From Paraburkholderia sp. BL21I4N1 (GTDB lineage Bacteria > Pseudomonadota > Gammaproteobacteria > Burkholderiales > Burkholderiaceae): 64,000 nt of DNA. This document shows positions 7,698 to 15,670 of this stretch, piece by piece. The translations under genes and the position numbers were made by a program. Numbering within the stretch: the stretch's first letter is position 1; every line of letters begins with the position of its first letter. The notes beneath the pieces are model-generated. The model saw only the letters and a list, made by a program, of their open reading frames with translations, ran no database searches and was not told the DNA's origin. The stretch lies in assembly GCF_002973525.1 (NCBI RefSeq), contig NZ_PVEN01000001.1, positions 1-64,000 on the forward strand, read 5' to 3'.

Positions 7698-8439
7698 CTT
7701 TTATTCCTCCCGGTCGCTGATCTTTGAGGTTCTCCGGAATGCCCGGAAAGCGGATGCCCGATGCGGCTTCGAGTTCGTGAATCGTCTTGATGTCGTAACG
7801 GTTGGTCGACACATTGTCCACCATCACCGCGAAGGCCAGTTTGCGCGACGGCACGTAGACAACCTTGAATAACTGGGTCGGCACGAACACGCGCGTCGGT
7901 CCGATGGTCTGCAACTGCTGACCGTTGAAGAGCGGACCCGTGACCACATACGTATCGCCGTACGACACCGCGATCTTGCGCACGGACGTTTCGATACGCG
8001 CCCACAGCCGCTGATTGTTCTCGCGATTCTGCGGCACGACGTTGGCTAGCGAGAACGACTGCGCCATGGCTTCCTGATTCCAGCGATTGCCCGCCGGGCT
8101 CATATGACCGCGATCGAAACCGCTGCGCTTGTAGTCCGCGAGCGTGGCGCCTTCGCCGTCCGGCAGGCGCGCGTCTTCGAAGAACTTGTTGGTGCGCACC
8201 ATGTCTTTGGCCGCTTCGATATGGTCGGGCGTCAGATGTTCGGCGGACCACAACGGACCATGCGTGAGACCGGAATGCAGCACCGCGAAATCGCTATAGC
8301 AGAGCATGCGTGTTTTCGGCGCCATCTTCTGATTGGTCAGAACCGGCCATTGCGCATTCGGGGTGAATTCGGTGCAGGAGGGCGCCGCGCTTGCATGCGC
8401 GGCAACAGCGAAAAGCAGAGAGGCAAACCACTTCTTCAT
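7690..8439 (-). CDS. Secreted DNA/RNA non-specific endonuclease (NUC family)
   Basis: A 249-residue nuclease with a signal peptide (MKKWFASLLFAVAAHASA). The beta-beta-alpha-metal active site is visible as DRGHMSPAGN with the general-base His112, followed by NVVPQNRENN (residues 133-142), which supplies the Mg-binding Asn. These match Serratia nuclease and its relatives, which hydrolyse single- and double-stranded DNA and RNA outside the cytoplasm. Length fits the family. It is the first gene of a two-gene unit with the overlapping 7437-7697 gene. The ribosome-binding site is weak. Confidence 0.9.
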   Translation of the reverse strand: MKKWFASLLFAVAAHASAAPSCTEFTPNAQWPVLTNQKMAPKTRMLCYSDFAVLHSGLTHGPLWSAEHLTPDHIEAAKDMVRTNKFFEDARLPDGEGATLADYKRSGFDRGHMSPAGNRWNQEAMAQSFSLANVVPQNRENNQRLWARIETSVRKIAVSYGDTYVVTGPLFNGQQLQTIGPTRVFVPTQLFKVVYVPSRKLAFAVMVDNVSTNRYDIKTIHELEAASGIRFPGIPENLKDQRPGGIKGV

Positions 8440-8822
8440 GTGTCAATCGGTCGAGGGATGGGGGCGCAAGTATAGCGTCGCAAGCGCGATTCGAGCGATG
8501 CCAAACACTGCGAAAAACCGGAAGAAGAAAGCGAAGTGCTACGGTGTGCCGCGGTGAAGAAGAGACACGAATGTGGTGTGCGCGGCGTGATCGTAATCCC
8601 GTCGCACCAAAAAAAACGGGCCGCTTTGCAGCGACCCTAATGCGTGGAGTTCCAACTCTACGGATGGAAACTTAAGGTGGGCTTAAAAGGCATCAGCGGC
8701 GAAGTTCAACAACAGAAGTTCAGCAAGCGAAGACGCGAACGCACGTGCGAATTGTTCACGGGCAAACTGCACTCTCGCCGACACAAAGCCATTCCGACCG
8801 ACTGAAAAGAAAGCGCCAGAAC
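8440..8822. other. Intergenic region with a minus-strand terminator and no assigned gene
   Basis: The nuclease promoter must lie at the left end. A strong minus-strand terminator at 8609-8637 lies 186 bases beyond the stop of the 8823-9182 gene, leaving an apparently transcribed stretch at 8638-8822. The only frame there is a 28-codon ORF (8706-8792, minus) with a poor ribosome-binding site. A second hairpin (GTAGAGTTGGAACTCCAC on the minus strand) lies close to the terminator. This could be a long 3' UTR or a small RNA. Confidence 0.4.
8609..8637 (-). terminator. Rho-independent terminator, minus strand
   Basis: As RNA from the minus strand, GGGUCGCU, loop GCAA, AGCGGCCC forms an 8-bp stem with one G-U pair, followed by G and eight Us. 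The GNRA tetraloop adds stability. It ends transcripts coming from the 8823-9182 gene or from an unannotated RNA in between. Confidence 0.88.
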
Positions 8823-9182
8823 TCAATTACCGAACACGCTATTCTCGGCATGGACCGTCTGACGATCCACCGCCTGCAGACGCCAGAATCCGCTCGTCGG
8901 CGCGCGCGTGGGCAGCGCGGTCCATGCGGCGGCGCCTTGCGCCGCGCTCACGCGTTGCTTGCGATCCACATGCAGGCCGCGCAGCGTGCATAGCGGCGCG
9001 TCGGTGCTGGGCGCACAGAGGGTCGTCACGCCGTCCTCGTCGTGCAGTTCGCCCCACGGTGGGAGATCGATCCCTTGATGCGCCTCTCTCGACCACCGAT
9101 GTTCTTCGGTGTCGAGCCAGAGTACGGCATAGTCGTGGCTGACGGTGGGATCCGAACCGTTGATGAGAATGGTTAGGCGCAT
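8823..9182 (-). CDS. Hypothetical cytoplasmic protein
   Basis: A 119-residue protein without signal peptide or membrane segment. It begins MRLTILINGSDPTVSHDYAV and is rich in Trp, His and Asp, with a predicted beta-sheet character. GGAA lies 5 bases upstream of the start. I recognise no domain. It stands alone, with the strong terminator 186 bases downstream. Confidence 0.6.
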   Translation of the reverse strand: MRLTILINGSDPTVSHDYAVLWLDTEEHRWSREAHQGIDLPPWGELHDEDGVTTLCAPSTDAPLCTLRGLHVDRKQRVSAAQGAAAWTALPTRAPTSGFWRLQAVDRQTVHAENSVFGN

Positions 9183-9341
9183 GGCAGTTCCGTACAGATT
9201 GCGAAGTTGGGCTCTATCAGTCTAGGCCGAGACGGGCGTTATTCAAGTCTGGAAGTATCAGGTTCCGACTCGAAAAAACGAACACGTCACGCACGCGGCG
9301 GTACGATAGCCGCATCGTGTTGACGTTTACGGAGACGCGCC

Positions 9342-10016
9342 ATGCTGGATCGATTGTTGCGGTACACGGTGGTGACGGGATACCTGACTACGGCAGCGAT
9401 ATCCGGCGTCGCGGCGGACAACGCGCCGTTCGCCGCGCCGGCGCCGGTCGTCTATGTGGCCGACTTCGATCTCGACGTCGCGAACGTGACGCCCGACAGC
9501 GGTCCCGGGCAGCGGGTGCGTCGTCTGCGCGGTTTGCTGCCGAGCGGGCCAGGTCCGTTAGGGCAAGATAAGAATCCGCAAGATCACGCGAAACACATCG
9601 TCGACGAAATGGCGGACGCGCTGACCGATGATTTGAAAAAGGGCGGCGTGGATGCGCGCCGCAGCGTACCGGGTCAACCGCTGCCGGCGGCGGGCTGGCA
9701 AGTGCGTGGCGTGTTCCTGAATGTCGACGACGGCAATCGCCTGCGCCGTGCGATGGTCGGATTCGGCGCCGGGCAGAACAATATTCAGGTGGCGGTGTCG
9801 TGCGATAGCCTGGGAGCGGCCGATCTGCCGCCGCTGTATCAGGCCGTTGAAGCGGCCGACAGCAAGAATAAGCCGGGCGCGGCCATCAAGCTGAATCCCT
9901 ATGTGATCGCCGCGAAGTTCGTGATGGCGAGCGGCGACGAGAAAAAGACGATCGAGAAAACCGCTCAGGAAATCTCGGACGCGGTGATCGCCAAACTGCA
10001 TGGCGCGGTGCAGTAG
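9342..10016 (+). CDS. DUF4410-type exported protein
   Basis: A 224-residue protein with a likely signal peptide (first 25 residues, ending AISGVAA). The mature part follows the DUF4410 pattern: a start strand VVYVADFDLD, a middle region VDEMADALTDDLKKGG and the motif GWQVRGVFLNVDDGNRLRRA, ending in a C-terminal helix. Members are periplasmic or lipoproteins of unknown role. This copy has no lipobox cysteine. GGAG lies 7 bases before the start. Confidence 0.75.
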   Translation: MLDRLLRYTVVTGYLTTAAISGVAADNAPFAAPAPVVYVADFDLDVANVTPDSGPGQRVRRLRGLLPSGPGPLGQDKNPQDHAKHIVDEMADALTDDLKKGGVDARRSVPGQPLPAAGWQVRGVFLNVDDGNRLRRAMVGFGAGQNNIQVAVSCDSLGAADLPPLYQAVEAADSKNKPGAAIKLNPYVIAAKFVMASGDEKKTIEKTAQEISDAVIAKLHGAVQ

Positions 10017-10130
10017 CGCGAAGTGACGCGACGAGGTGACGCGCCCGCGGCACTGCCGCAGGCGCGATACAAAATTCACACGCAAAACACAACGCACGAA
10101 AAACAAAAACCCGCGCCAACCCGCCCGCAC

Positions 10131-11834
10131 TCAAGCCAGATCCAGCGTCCCCGTCAAATCCCCCAGCGGCGCGAGGCCATTGCTGGCAAACGCGCGGTCG
10201 CGCGCCACCACGCCGTCCAGCGGCGCCAGCCCGTGCACGCGTGTGATCAGCCGAAGAATCGAATTCGTGTCGTACACCGTGTGATCGACATAACCCTTCT
10301 TCGCGAGCGGCGACACCACCAGCGCCGGAATGCGCGAGCCCGGACCCCAGCGATCGCCCTTCGGCGGCGACACCGGATCCCACCAGCCGCCGTTTTCATC
10401 GACGGTGACGATCACGACCGTATTCGCCCACTGCGGCCCGCGCTGGATATGGTCGATCACCGCGGCAATGTGGCGGTCGCCCGATTCGACGTCGGCGTAA
10501 CCCGCGTGCATGTTCAGATCGCCTTGCGGCTTGTAGAACGCGACCGCGGGCAAACGGCCCGCGTCGATATCCGCGATCAGACGGTTGCTCGCCGCGTCGT
10601 TGCCGAGCCCCGCGTCGCGCAGATGTTGGCGGCGCGCGGCGGTGCCCGGTGCGTAATTGGCGAAGTAGTTGAACGGCTGATGGTGATACTGGAAATCGGG
10701 CACGGCGCCCGTGTCCTGATGGTCTAGCGCGTATTGCCACGCACCGCTGTACCACGCCCAGTCCACCCCTTTGTCCGTCAGCCGGTCGCCGATCGTCGCG
10801 TAATTTTGCGGCGGCAGCACGCGCGGATTCGACAGATCCGCGAATGCGGGATTGCCGCCCTCGGCCGGACGCACGTTGCTCGGCTGATACGGCGGCGCCA
10901 TGGTGTTGACGGCGTAACCGTCGGCGGTGAACGCGCCGTCGTTGACGAATTTCGGCGGACCGTCGAGCGCGGAGGCAGGCGAGTCTTCCGCGAGCTTCAG
11001 CCGCGTGCCGGTCGGATCGTCGCCTTCCACCACCGAGGCGAGCTTCTTCGCCGGACTATTGTGAATGTCCGGATAGAACGGCGGCTGCGCCGAAATCAGA
11101 AAGATGTGGTTCATCCACGAACCGCCGAAAGCCGCCATGAAAAAGTTGTCGCACAGCGTGTACTGCTGCGCCAGATTCCACAGGCGCAGCGTGTCGGCGG
11201 AATTGCGGTAGTGCCCCATCACGAGGCCGCCGGAATCGCCCCACGCGGCAAACTGATTGTTGCGGCCGGCGTTGATCTGCATCTGGTTCTGATAGAAGCG
11301 GTGCACCAGATCCCGCGTAATGACGCCGTTGGGCAGCGGCGCGCCCTGCGCGTCGGTGATATGGAACGGCTGGTTGCGCAGATTGCCGAGGTCCTTCTGC
11401 GCGATCATGTAACGCTTGCCATCCACTTCCTGCGCTTGCGGCACGAGGCCGCCCCAGATGGCCGGCAAACGCGACAGCGGCGTCTTGCCGTCGCGGTCGA
11501 GTTGCAGATAACGCTCGGCGCTGACCGCATCGAGCGGATGCTGGACGCCCGGGAAATTGCCGTACAGATTGGCGAAGCTGCGGTTTTCCGCATAGATCAC
11601 CACGATGTGCTTGACCTGATCGTGCAGCGCGGCGTCGAGGCGCAAGTCGGCGGCGCTGCGCGGTGCGCCGTCGCTCGACAGGTTTTGCTCGGTCTTGCAG
11701 CCCGCCAGGGCGATGCCAAGGCCGACCGCCGCGATGCCGGTGAGAACGCGGCGGCGGTCGGGATCGTCGGGGGCGTTGTCAGTGTGATCGGCGTGGCTGG
11801 CGTTGGGTGGCAGGGTGGAGTCGTGGTCGGTCAT
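10131..11834 (-). CDS. AcpA-type acid phosphatase / phosphoesterase, Tat-exported lipoprotein
   Basis: A 567-residue member of the phosphoesterase superfamily that includes Francisella AcpA and phospholipases C. The N-terminus carries a twin-arginine signal (DRRRVLTGIAAVGLG) ending in a lipobox (LAGC, Cys46), so it is probably exported folded and anchored as a lipoprotein. The metal/nucleophile region begins with VVIYAENRSFANLYGNFPG. The later segments NTVVIVTVDENGGWWD and IPALVVSPLAKKGYVDHTVY are typical. It should hydrolyse phosphomonoesters or phospholipid head groups outside the cytoplasm. It is monocistronic. Confidence 0.87.
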   Translation of the reverse strand: MTDHDSTLPPNASHADHTDNAPDDPDRRRVLTGIAAVGLGIALAGCKTEQNLSSDGAPRSAADLRLDAALHDQVKHIVVIYAENRSFANLYGNFPGVQHPLDAVSAERYLQLDRDGKTPLSRLPAIWGGLVPQAQEVDGKRYMIAQKDLGNLRNQPFHITDAQGAPLPNGVITRDLVHRFYQNQMQINAGRNNQFAAWGDSGGLVMGHYRNSADTLRLWNLAQQYTLCDNFFMAAFGGSWMNHIFLISAQPPFYPDIHNSPAKKLASVVEGDDPTGTRLKLAEDSPASALDGPPKFVNDGAFTADGYAVNTMAPPYQPSNVRPAEGGNPAFADLSNPRVLPPQNYATIGDRLTDKGVDWAWYSGAWQYALDHQDTGAVPDFQYHHQPFNYFANYAPGTAARRQHLRDAGLGNDAASNRLIADIDAGRLPAVAFYKPQGDLNMHAGYADVESGDRHIAAVIDHIQRGPQWANTVVIVTVDENGGWWDPVSPPKGDRWGPGSRIPALVVSPLAKKGYVDHTVYDTNSILRLITRVHGLAPLDGVVARDRAFASNGLAPLGDLTGTLDLA

Positions 11835-11936
11835 CGGTCGTTTCCGAAGTGGGCGTGACGGGCGCTGGGGCGGCGCACGGTGACAGCATGCGCGTGCGCC
11901 AACGGTGGCAGATCCGGGCGAGCCGCAAGACGCTGC

Positions 11937-12224
11937 CTAAGGTAATCGGCGCTTCACGCGCCAACTGTTGTGCGTTGCATCGACGGCGAACAGCAGCCAG
12001 TGTTTACTATCAACAGGATGACGCTTTTGTGTCGCATAGCGGTCCACGGCCAATTCGAGTTCGTCAAGCGCGCGGCGGTGACAGGTTGCATTCGCGCCCG
12101 AACCATCCGCGAATTCGACGACGGCGATCGCCTCGCGGGCCGATTCGGGCAAATGCGGAATGCTTACCGCGCAGCCCGGATAAAGATGCGAGTCGGCAAC
12201 CTGAATCTGGATGGAATCGGACAT
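11937..12224 (-). CDS. Hypothetical small protein
   Basis: A 95-residue protein starting MSDSIQIQVADSHLYPG. The ATG at 12224 is chosen because GGAGG lies 7 bases upstream; the frame extends 6 codons further without support. The product is soluble, with a basic C-terminus (NSWRVKRRLP). No family is recognised. It lies between the AcpA-type gene and an IclR gene on the opposite strand. Confidence 0.6.
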   Translation of the reverse strand: MSDSIQIQVADSHLYPGCAVSIPHLPESAREAIAVVEFADGSGANATCHRRALDELELAVDRYATQKRHPVDSKHWLLFAVDATHNSWRVKRRLP

Positions 12225-12399
12225 GAGTTGGCCTCCGGACACCTGAGCGGAGCGAAAGCGCGGCGGTGAGACGGCGCGCGATGGACCGGATCAAAGGATA
12301 GCACCGCGCGAATGGGTAGCGGCACCGATAAATGACCGCCGGGTGCTTCGCGCTATGATGCTGATCTGACTACGATGAACCGCAGAAACGGCAGCCAAG

Positions 12400-13374
12400 A
12401 TGGCAAAAGAAGAGCAAACAGGAGTGGGACGCAAGCAGGCAAAGTCACGCGGTGCGGCGGCCTCGATTTCTCAGGACGACGCGCTGTCGCCGGCCCAGAT
12501 GGAAGGCGCCGAGTCCCACGATTCCACCGACGAAGAAAGCGCCGGCGGATCGACTTATCTCGTGCCTGGCCTCGAGCGTGGCTTGCGGATTCTCGCTGAG
12601 TTCAGCGCGCGCGAACCGGTGCTCGGCGCGCCCGAATTGTCGAAACGAATCGGCATTCCGCGCACCACAACGTTCCGCTTGTTGCAGACGCTCGAAGCGC
12701 TGGGTTTTCTCGAACGCGTGAATGGCGACCGCTATTTTCGGCTGAGCGTCGCCGTGTTGCGGCTCGGCTTCGAGTATCTGAGTTCGCTCGAATTGACCGA
12801 CGTCGGCACGCCGATTCTCGAACGTCTGCGCGACGCTACCGGCTTGAGCACGCATCTGCTGATTCGCGATCAGCGCGACGTGGTGTTCGTCGCCAAGGCG
12901 CAAACTCACGAGCCGATGTTCAGTTCCGTCAAGGTGCATGTCGGCACGCGTCTGCCGGCCCATGCAACCGTGCACGGCCAGGTGCTGATGGGTGATCTGA
13001 GTTTCGAGGAACTGCGTCAGTTGTATCCTGAGCCGCAACTCGAACGCTTCACCGAGCGCACGCCGAATACCGTCGAAGAACTGTATGGCCGGGTGCGCGA
13101 AAGTGCGGCGCTGGGCTACGCGTTGAGCGAAGCGTCGTTCGAGCGGGGTATTTCGGTCGTGAGCGCGCCGGTGCGCGATCAGAGCGGCAAAATTGCCGCC
13201 GCGCTGACCGTCACGATTCCACGTTCGGATATCGGCGAGGCCGAGGAGCGCGAGCCGCTCATTATCGCGGTCTGCCAGGCGGCGCTCGAATTGTCCGAGC
13301 GTCTGAGCTATCGTCCGCGTCCGGACGATCCGACGGCGGCGCAAGCACGCCGCCGGCCGGTTGCGGCGAACTGA
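12400..13374 (+). CDS. IclR-family regulator (paralogue of the operon-internal regulator)
   Basis: A 324-residue regulator with a disordered 45-residue N-terminus, a winged helix at about 48-110 (LGAPELSKRIGIPRTTTFRL) and an IclR effector domain at about 125-300 (HVGTRLPAHATVHGQVLMGD and ERGISVVSAPVRDQSG). It belongs to the PcaR/PobR/CatR-like branch that senses aromatic acids. It is strikingly similar to the IclR gene at 19048 inside the catabolic operon, by eye well over half identical along the whole domain. It lies convergent with the porin, about 1.6 kb left of the operon promoter. Confidence 0.92.
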   Translation: MAKEEQTGVGRKQAKSRGAAASISQDDALSPAQMEGAESHDSTDEESAGGSTYLVPGLERGLRILAEFSAREPVLGAPELSKRIGIPRTTTFRLLQTLEALGFLERVNGDRYFRLSVAVLRLGFEYLSSLELTDVGTPILERLRDATGLSTHLLIRDQRDVVFVAKAQTHEPMFSSVKVHVGTRLPAHATVHGQVLMGDLSFEELRQLYPEPQLERFTERTPNTVEELYGRVRESAALGYALSEASFERGISVVSAPVRDQSGKIAAALTVTIPRSDIGEAEEREPLIIAVCQAALELSERLSYRPRPDDPTAAQARRRPVAAN

Positions 13375-13398
13375 TCGAGCCGCTAACTGAATCGACAA

Positions 13399-13440
13399 AG
13401 CGCGCGAGTCAGGCTGTTCACAGCCGACTCGCGCGCTTTT
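13399..13440. terminator. Bidirectional terminator between iclR and the porin gene
   Basis: AGCGCGCGAGTC (13399-13410) pairs with GACTCGCGCGCT (13426-13437), and the stem continues internally as GGCTG TTCA CAGCC with one bulged A. On the plus strand it is followed by TTTTGCATTTT; the minus strand gives a shorter CTTTG tail. It can serve the convergent iclR and porin genes. Confidence 0.8.
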
Positions 13441-13478
13441 GCATTTTCGCCGCCGTCCCGTATCGGACGATCAACACA

Positions 13479-14552
13479 TCAGAACGAGTGATGAATCCCC
13501 GTCAGGAAAATCGTCTGATTCCGGCCACTCGACACACCGGCGGTAAAGAACGCGGCGTCCGTATTCGAGCCCGCACGCTCATACAGCGCATTCACGTATA
13601 ACTGCGTCGACTTCGACAGCGCGTAGATATCGCCGATCTCGAACTGCGTCCAGCGATGTCCCGCCAGCGTCGTGGTCGCGGCGCCGCCGGCAATGCTATT
13701 GAACGGCGTGAACTGATAATTCGCGCCCGCATCGTAGCTTTGATACGTGTTCGAATGACCGGCGTACTCCAGCTTCACGCGCGTGTAGAGACCATGCACC
13801 AGCAGCTTGCCGAACTGGTAAGACGCGCCTGCGCCCATGTTCTCGACCTTGTCCGCCGTGTAGGTCGCGGCGGCGACGCCCTGAAAGTTCGTGATACCCG
13901 TCGTGACGATCGACGGCGTGCGGTCGTGCTCGTTCGCATACGTCGCGCCGGCCTTGAACGGGCCGTTCGCATAGCTAAGCGCAAAGCTCAGCGTCTTGCC
14001 GGTCGAGAAGTTGGTGGTATTGCCGAGACCCATCATCGCGCCGACTGAAAAGCCGTTGAAACTCGCCGAGCGGAATTTCACCGAGTTATCGAACGGCACG
14101 ACGCCTGTGTCGGCCAGTTCGTCGATATTGCCCGGGTGGAACGCGTACCAGCTGGCGGCCAGATAAGCCGTGCTCAACGGACCCAGCACGTCGAAGCTGA
14201 ACGGCGTCTGATGGCCGAGCGTCACCGTGCCGATTTTGTCCGAGCTCAAGCCCACGAAGGCCTGCCGGTTGAACAGCACGCCTGCTTTAGCGAAGGCGCC
14301 CGTGTTCGTATAGAAGCCGTTCTCCAATTGGAAAACCGTCTTCAGTCCGCCGCCCAGATCTTCGACGCCCTTCAGGCCCCAGCGGTCCGGCTGCATGTTG
14401 CCTTGTTCCTCGATCCATTTCGAACTGCCGCCCGCATTGCTGATGTACGCGATACCGGCATCCAGACTGCCGTATAGCGTCACACTGCTCTGCGCCCATG
14501 CGCCAGTCGTTGCGCAGATTGCCGTCAAGCCGGCCGCAATGATGTGCTTCAC
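13479..14552 (-). CDS. Gram-negative general porin (Burkholderia OmpC-like)
   Basis: A 357-residue outer-membrane trimeric porin. A signal peptide (KHIIAAGLTAICATTGAWA) precedes the family start QSSVTLYGSLDAGIAYISN. The PNRQAFVGL-type block is present as NRQAFVGLSSDKIGTVTLG, and the chain ends in Phe (GIHHSF), as required for BAM recognition. The start is GTG at 14552, supported by AGGAGA about 8 bases upstream; an upstream frame to 14651 would bury the signal peptide. It is divergent from the catabolic operon and may admit its substrate. Confidence 0.92.
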   Translation of the reverse strand: MKHIIAAGLTAICATTGAWAQSSVTLYGSLDAGIAYISNAGGSSKWIEEQGNMQPDRWGLKGVEDLGGGLKTVFQLENGFYTNTGAFAKAGVLFNRQAFVGLSSDKIGTVTLGHQTPFSFDVLGPLSTAYLAASWYAFHPGNIDELADTGVVPFDNSVKFRSASFNGFSVGAMMGLGNTTNFSTGKTLSFALSYANGPFKAGATYANEHDRTPSIVTTGITNFQGVAAATYTADKVENMGAGASYQFGKLLVHGLYTRVKLEYAGHSNTYQSYDAGANYQFTPFNSIAGGAATTTLAGHRWTQFEIGDIYALSKSTQLYVNALYERAGSNTDAAFFTAGVSSGRNQTIFLTGIHHSF

Positions 14553-14904
14553 CGTTGGTTCTCCTGATCGCACGACGGATTGGCCTGCGCCGATCTCGTC
14601 GTCCCTGATCCTTGCTTTGGGGTTGATTGCAGCGTTGGGTTTATGCGCCAAAACTGCACCGCTTTATGTTCCACCTATGGGCGTCTGTATCGCCTATGGA
14701 AAAGTATAGTGAGTCTGAAAGTGGTCAAAATAAATTTTCGGACCCCGTACAAACCCGCATCGGAGCATTTCAATTTGTCTGCCCATAACGCCTGAACGAG
14801 GCGCCAGAAGGCGTTGCGCGCTATTCGAGGATTCCGGCCGGATCACGCAATGCTGTGTTGCGAATGCCACAGTCGGTGTTTTCCCCAGGCGGTTCAGATT
14901 TTTA

Positions 14905-14933
14905 TTTTTTCTCGCCAAAGCCACTCCTATAAT
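14905..14933 (+). promoter_or_regulatory. Probable sigma-70 promoter of the catabolic operon
   Basis: A perfect TATAAT -10 lies at 14928-14933, 61 bases before the first start codon. The -35 position (about 14905-14910) holds only a T-run (TTTTTT), a poor match, which suggests dependence on an activator or a weak basal promoter. Transcription would start at about 14940. Confidence 0.5.
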
Positions 14934-14950
14934 TATCCATACACGAACTG

Positions 14951-14970
14951 ATGTTCCTTAGATGGAACAT
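14951..14970. promoter_or_regulatory. Inverted-repeat operator candidate ATGTTCC-N6-GGAACAT
   Basis: ATGTTCC and GGAACAT form two perfect 7-base arms separated by six bases, just downstream of the predicted transcription start and 24 bases before the first gene. Palindromes of this size are typical IclR-family sites. The position fits repression by one of the two IclR paralogues. The regulator assignment is inference. Confidence 0.6.
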
Positions 14971-14993
14971 AAGGCTTCAGGAGAAGGCGAGAA

Positions 14994-15308
14994 ATGACTG
15001 AACAATGGCGCTGCGCCGGCCATGCCGGCGACCTGTCCGATGACGCGCCGATCGAGTTCAAGCTCGACGGCACCGAGATCGGCATCTACAAGGTGGGCGA
15101 TGCGCTGTACGCGCTGGAAAACGTCTGCCCCCATGCGTACGCGTTGCTGACGCAGGGGTTTATCGACGGCGACACCGTCGAATGCCCGCTGCACGAAGCC
15201 GTGTTCCATATTCCGACCGGCAAATGCCTGAAAGAGCCCGGCGGCCGCGACCTGAAGATGTACTCGGTGCGACTCGCCGGCGAAGAAATCCAGATCAAGG
15301 TGGAATGA
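14994..15308 (+). CDS. Rieske [2Fe-2S] ferredoxin of a ring-hydroxylating oxygenase
   Basis: A 104-residue electron carrier with a canonical Rieske site, Cys45-Pro-His47 and Cys64-Pro-Leu-His67 (VCPHAYALLT and ECPLHEAVF). It would pass electrons from the flavoprotein reductase (25746-27011) to the terminal oxygenase (15671-16783). It has no signal peptide, and length is normal for soluble oxygenase ferredoxins. It is the first gene of the operon, with AGGAGAAGG upstream of the start. Confidence 0.93.
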   Translation: MTEQWRCAGHAGDLSDDAPIEFKLDGTEIGIYKVGDALYALENVCPHAYALLTQGFIDGDTVECPLHEAVFHIPTGKCLKEPGGRDLKMYSVRLAGEEIQIKVE

Positions 15309-15309
15309 C

Positions 15310-15621
15310 ATGCGAGAGCAAATCGTGAACTTCAATCCCTTCCTGAAGCCGTGGCTCGCGCCGCAGCCGAACAACGTCGCCGGCAAGGGCGTGATCGAGA
15401 AGCCGGGCGAAACCGGCAACTTCATCTGGCAAACCCGCAAGGCCGAGCCGACCCAATACGAAAACGACTTCGGCGACGCACTCGAAAAAGTGTTCGACGC
15501 CGGCGCGGTGGAGTTGCAGGAAGTGGTCGACGGTTTGAATCGCGTGGGCTTCCGCACTCCGGAAGGCAACACGTGGGACGCCGACCGCCTCGCCGCCGAA
15601 TTCCGCCTGCTCGCCGAATAA
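15310..15621 (+). CDS. Small recombinase-like helix-turn-helix protein
   Basis: A 103-residue protein beginning one base after the ferredoxin stop. The N-terminal half is Pro/Asn-rich (FNPFLKPWLAPQPNNVAGKG); the C-terminal half (VVDGLNRVGFRTPEGNTWD) resembles the helix-turn-helix of serine recombinases, a family often annotated next to Rieske oxygenases. It lacks a catalytic recombinase domain, so it is not a recombinase. A structural or assembly role in the oxygenase is as likely as DNA binding. Confidence 0.7.
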   Translation: MREQIVNFNPFLKPWLAPQPNNVAGKGVIEKPGETGNFIWQTRKAEPTQYENDFGDALEKVFDAGAVELQEVVDGLNRVGFRTPEGNTWDADRLAAEFRLLAE

Positions 15622-15670
15622 GCGCGCTTTCCCGAACACGTTTCATCGCTTTCGTCTCCGGAGTCTTTTG

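Larger units (their letters stand above)
14553..14993. promoter_or_regulatory. Divergent control region between porin and catabolic operon
   Basis: 441 bases without a gene. It holds the porin promoter (minus strand) and the operon promoter (plus strand). A TATAAT -10 at 14928-14933 and the inverted repeat at 14951-14970 mark the operon side. A related half-site, ATGTTCCACCTATGG, begins at 14666 on the porin side. The two sites about 285 bases apart would suit one regulator acting on both promoters. Confidence 0.6.

Noticed and set aside
8706-8792. 28-codon minus-strand frame between the 8823 gene and the terminator
   Set aside because: Poor ribosome-binding site and no known family; kept only as a remark on the interval.
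10734-11858. 374-codon plus-strand frame opposite the AcpA-type gene
   Set aside because: Arg/His-rich low-information product; the minus strand carries the Tat signal, lipobox and phosphoesterase motifs.
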